A DNA stretch of 13,528 nucleotides from JAFMKE01 sp047621945 (lineage in GTDB: Bacteria > Bacteroidota > Bacteroidia > Chitinophagales > UBA8649). This document shows, one piece after another, positions 12,216-13,528 of this stretch; within the stretch, counting starts at the first letter, position 1; every line of letters starts with the position of its first letter. Under the pieces are notes generated by a model that had not been told where the DNA came from, searched no databases, and was given only the letters and a program-made list of their open reading frames with translations. The stretch covers positions 1 through 13,528 of the forward strand of contig JBLHMK010000067.1 in the NCBI GenBank assembly GCA_047621945.1, read 5' to 3'. A program made the position numbers and the translations under genes.

Positions 12216-13528
12216 TTACTTAATATAAACCGTTTTCTTATTCACAAACTCTAGAATGCCTTCTTTAGATAGTTCTCTACCATAACCACTTAGTTTAGTG
12301 CCACCAAATGGTAATCGAGGATCTGATTTCACTAGTTCATTAATAAACACAGCGCCATCTTCAAACATAGAGACTAAATCCTCAGCCCTTTCCGTATCTC
12401 TTGAAAATATACTCAAGCCTAAACCATATTTCGTTTGTTGTGCTAGCTGTATAGCCTCGGATTCGTTTTGGGCCTTAACTACCACCACTAGTGGCCCAAA
12501 AGTTTCTTCGTCAAACACAGGCATGCCTGGTTTTACTCCAGTTAACAGACTTAGCTCATGCATGGCTCCTTCTTGCTTACCTCCAAAGACTAGCTTTGCT
12601 CCCATGGCAACTGATTCGCTTAACTGATCTTGTAAGTCTTCCGCTAAATCTTGTCGCGCCATTGGTCCATAATCAGTTGAGGCTTCTTCTGGATTCCCAT
12701 ACTTAAGCTTTCGCAAGGCTTTTTTAAATTGCTCCATAAACTGCGTATAGATATCTGTTACCACAATGAAACGTTTGGCAGCTATGCAGCTTTGACCAGT
12801 ATTCAACATCCTTGCCTTTACCGCTGTTTCAACGCTTAGTTCTACATCCGCATCAGCCAAAACTAGAAAGGCATTACTTCCACCGAGTTCCAAGACGCAT
12901 TTCTTTAGATGCTTACCAGCAGTTTGTGCAACAGCTACTCCTGCCCTTTCACTTCCAGTTAAGCTTACGGCTTTCACTTCTTCTCGCCCAATAAGTACTT
13001 CCGTTTGCTCATGATTGATAGCTAAGGTTTGGAATGCGTACTTAGGAAATCCTGCTAGGGTAAAGACTTCTTCAATCATATATGCACAAGCCATAACATT
13101 AGAGGCGTGTTTTAATAAGGCGGTGTTACCTGCAGCTAGTGTTGGTGCAGCAAAGCGAAATACTTGCCAAAACGGAAAATTCCACGGCATGACAGCTAGA
13201 ATGCACCCCAAGGGTTCAATCCTTACATAACTTTTACTCGCCTCCGTTTGAATATGCTTGTCCTTTAAAAACTCTTCCGCATGTTGGGCATAGTATTCAC
13301 ATACCCATGCGCACTTCTCTACTTCAGCCTCCGATTCACTCAATGGTTTTCCCATTTCACGGGTAATCATTAAAGCATAGCGATTTTTGTGTTCTCTTAG
13401 AATAGCTGCGGCTCCATTCAACAAGGTACAGCGATCCTTTAGTGGCTGCTTTCCCCAAGAACTATAGGCCTCTTGGCTTTGCTCCACACAGGTATGCATT
13501 TCTTCATCACTTAAGGCTGGATAAGTCG
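12216..13528 (-). CDS. Aldehyde dehydrogenase, succinate-semialdehyde type (5' end outside window)
   Basis: 436 residues are visible. The frame is open to the window edge, where TYPALSDEE precedes an internal Met (13499). That Met is not the true start, because ALDH proteins of this family have about 20 further residues before it. Numbered from Met13499, the catalytic site is complete: Asn107 in MPWNFPFWQ, Glu204 in VLELGGSNAF, nucleophile Cys238 in NTGQSCIAAKRF, and FDEETFGP near the end of the catalytic part. NAD(P)-dependent oxidation of an aldehyde to its acid is expected. The stretches LGCILAVMPWNFPFWQVFRFAAP and LLKHASNVMACA closely resemble E. coli Sad/YneI, succinate-semialdehyde dehydrogenase, as I recall it. 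The substrate remains an inference. No partner gene such as a GABA transaminase is in view. Its stop codon abuts the nested inverted repeat. Confidence 0.92.
   Translation of the reverse strand, partial: TYPALSDEEMHTCVEQSQEAYSSWGKQPLKDRCTLLNGAAAILREHKNRYALMITREMGKPLSESEAEVEKCAWVCEYYAQHAEEFLKDKHIQTEASKSYVRIEPLGCILAVMPWNFPFWQVFRFAAPTLAAGNTALLKHASNVMACAYMIEEVFTLAGFPKYAFQTLAINHEQTEVLIGREEVKAVSLTGSERAGVAVAQTAGKHLKKCVLELGGSNAFLVLADADVELSVETAVKARMLNTGQSCIAAKRFIVVTDIYTQFMEQFKKALRKLKYGNPEEASTDYGPMARQDLAEDLQDQLSESVAMGAKLVFGGKQEGAMHELSLLTGVKPGMPVFDEETFGPLVVVVKAQNESEAIQLAQQTKYGLGLSIFSRDTERAEDLVSMFEDGAVFINELVKSDPRLPFGGTKLSGYGRELSKEGILEFVNKKTVYIK

Noticed and set aside
12491..13230. Several plus-strand ORFs of 60-109 codons inside the ALDH gene
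   Set aside because: They are antisense shadows of a complete, motif-bearing ALDH frame and show no recognisable protein features.
13497..13499. ATG at 13499 as the start of the ALDH gene
   Set aside because: The frame continues upstream to the window edge with family-like residues (TYPALSDEE), so the true start is outside the window.

Overview
The window looks like chromosomal DNA of a low-GC member of the Bacteroidota, most likely a Flavobacteriales relative. This is an inference from three things: perfect or near-perfect TAnnTTTG elements (the Bacteroidota -7 promoter box) upstream of several genes, weak or absent Shine-Dalgarno sequences, and family resemblance of the proteins (ExbB/ExbD/TonB set, RecQ with HRDC, GyrA with a long acidic tail). 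No phage, CRISPR, rRNA or tRNA genes were seen.

Layout. 1-179 is the 3' end of folE (GTP cyclohydrolase I). Facing it, on the minus strand, is a tight four-gene unit exbB > exbD > tonB-like > folC (3540 down to 286), which joins an energy-transducing inner-membrane complex to a folate enzyme. The 802-bp gap at 3541-4342 holds divergent promoter elements and a decayed gene of about 180 codons (3702-4242) with two in-frame stops and a frameshift. On the plus strand follow gyrA (4343-6994) and a secreted or periplasmic TPR protein (7070-8206) with a terminator.

The gap 8207-8756 holds the most unusual sequence: a tandem array with a 106-bp period. Three units are almost identical and a fourth diverges. 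Each contains a bounded imperfect palindrome (TTTAGCATAATT...AATTATGTTAAA) that also reads as a tiny ORF starting ATG CTA TTT AGC ATA ATT. The fourth copy keeps both ends but has an unrelated interior. This resembles integron attC-like or palindromic-repeat architecture, but identity is unproven.

The rest is a minus-strand atypical SDR/NAD-binding protein (8757-9422), recQ (9560-11365), a SlyD-like FKBP prolyl isomerase (11467-11898) with a strong terminator, a nested inverted-repeat block (11965-12215), and an aldehyde dehydrogenase of the succinate-semialdehyde type (12216-13528, minus) whose 5' end lies outside the window. Apart from the repeats and the pseudogene, the content is housekeeping.
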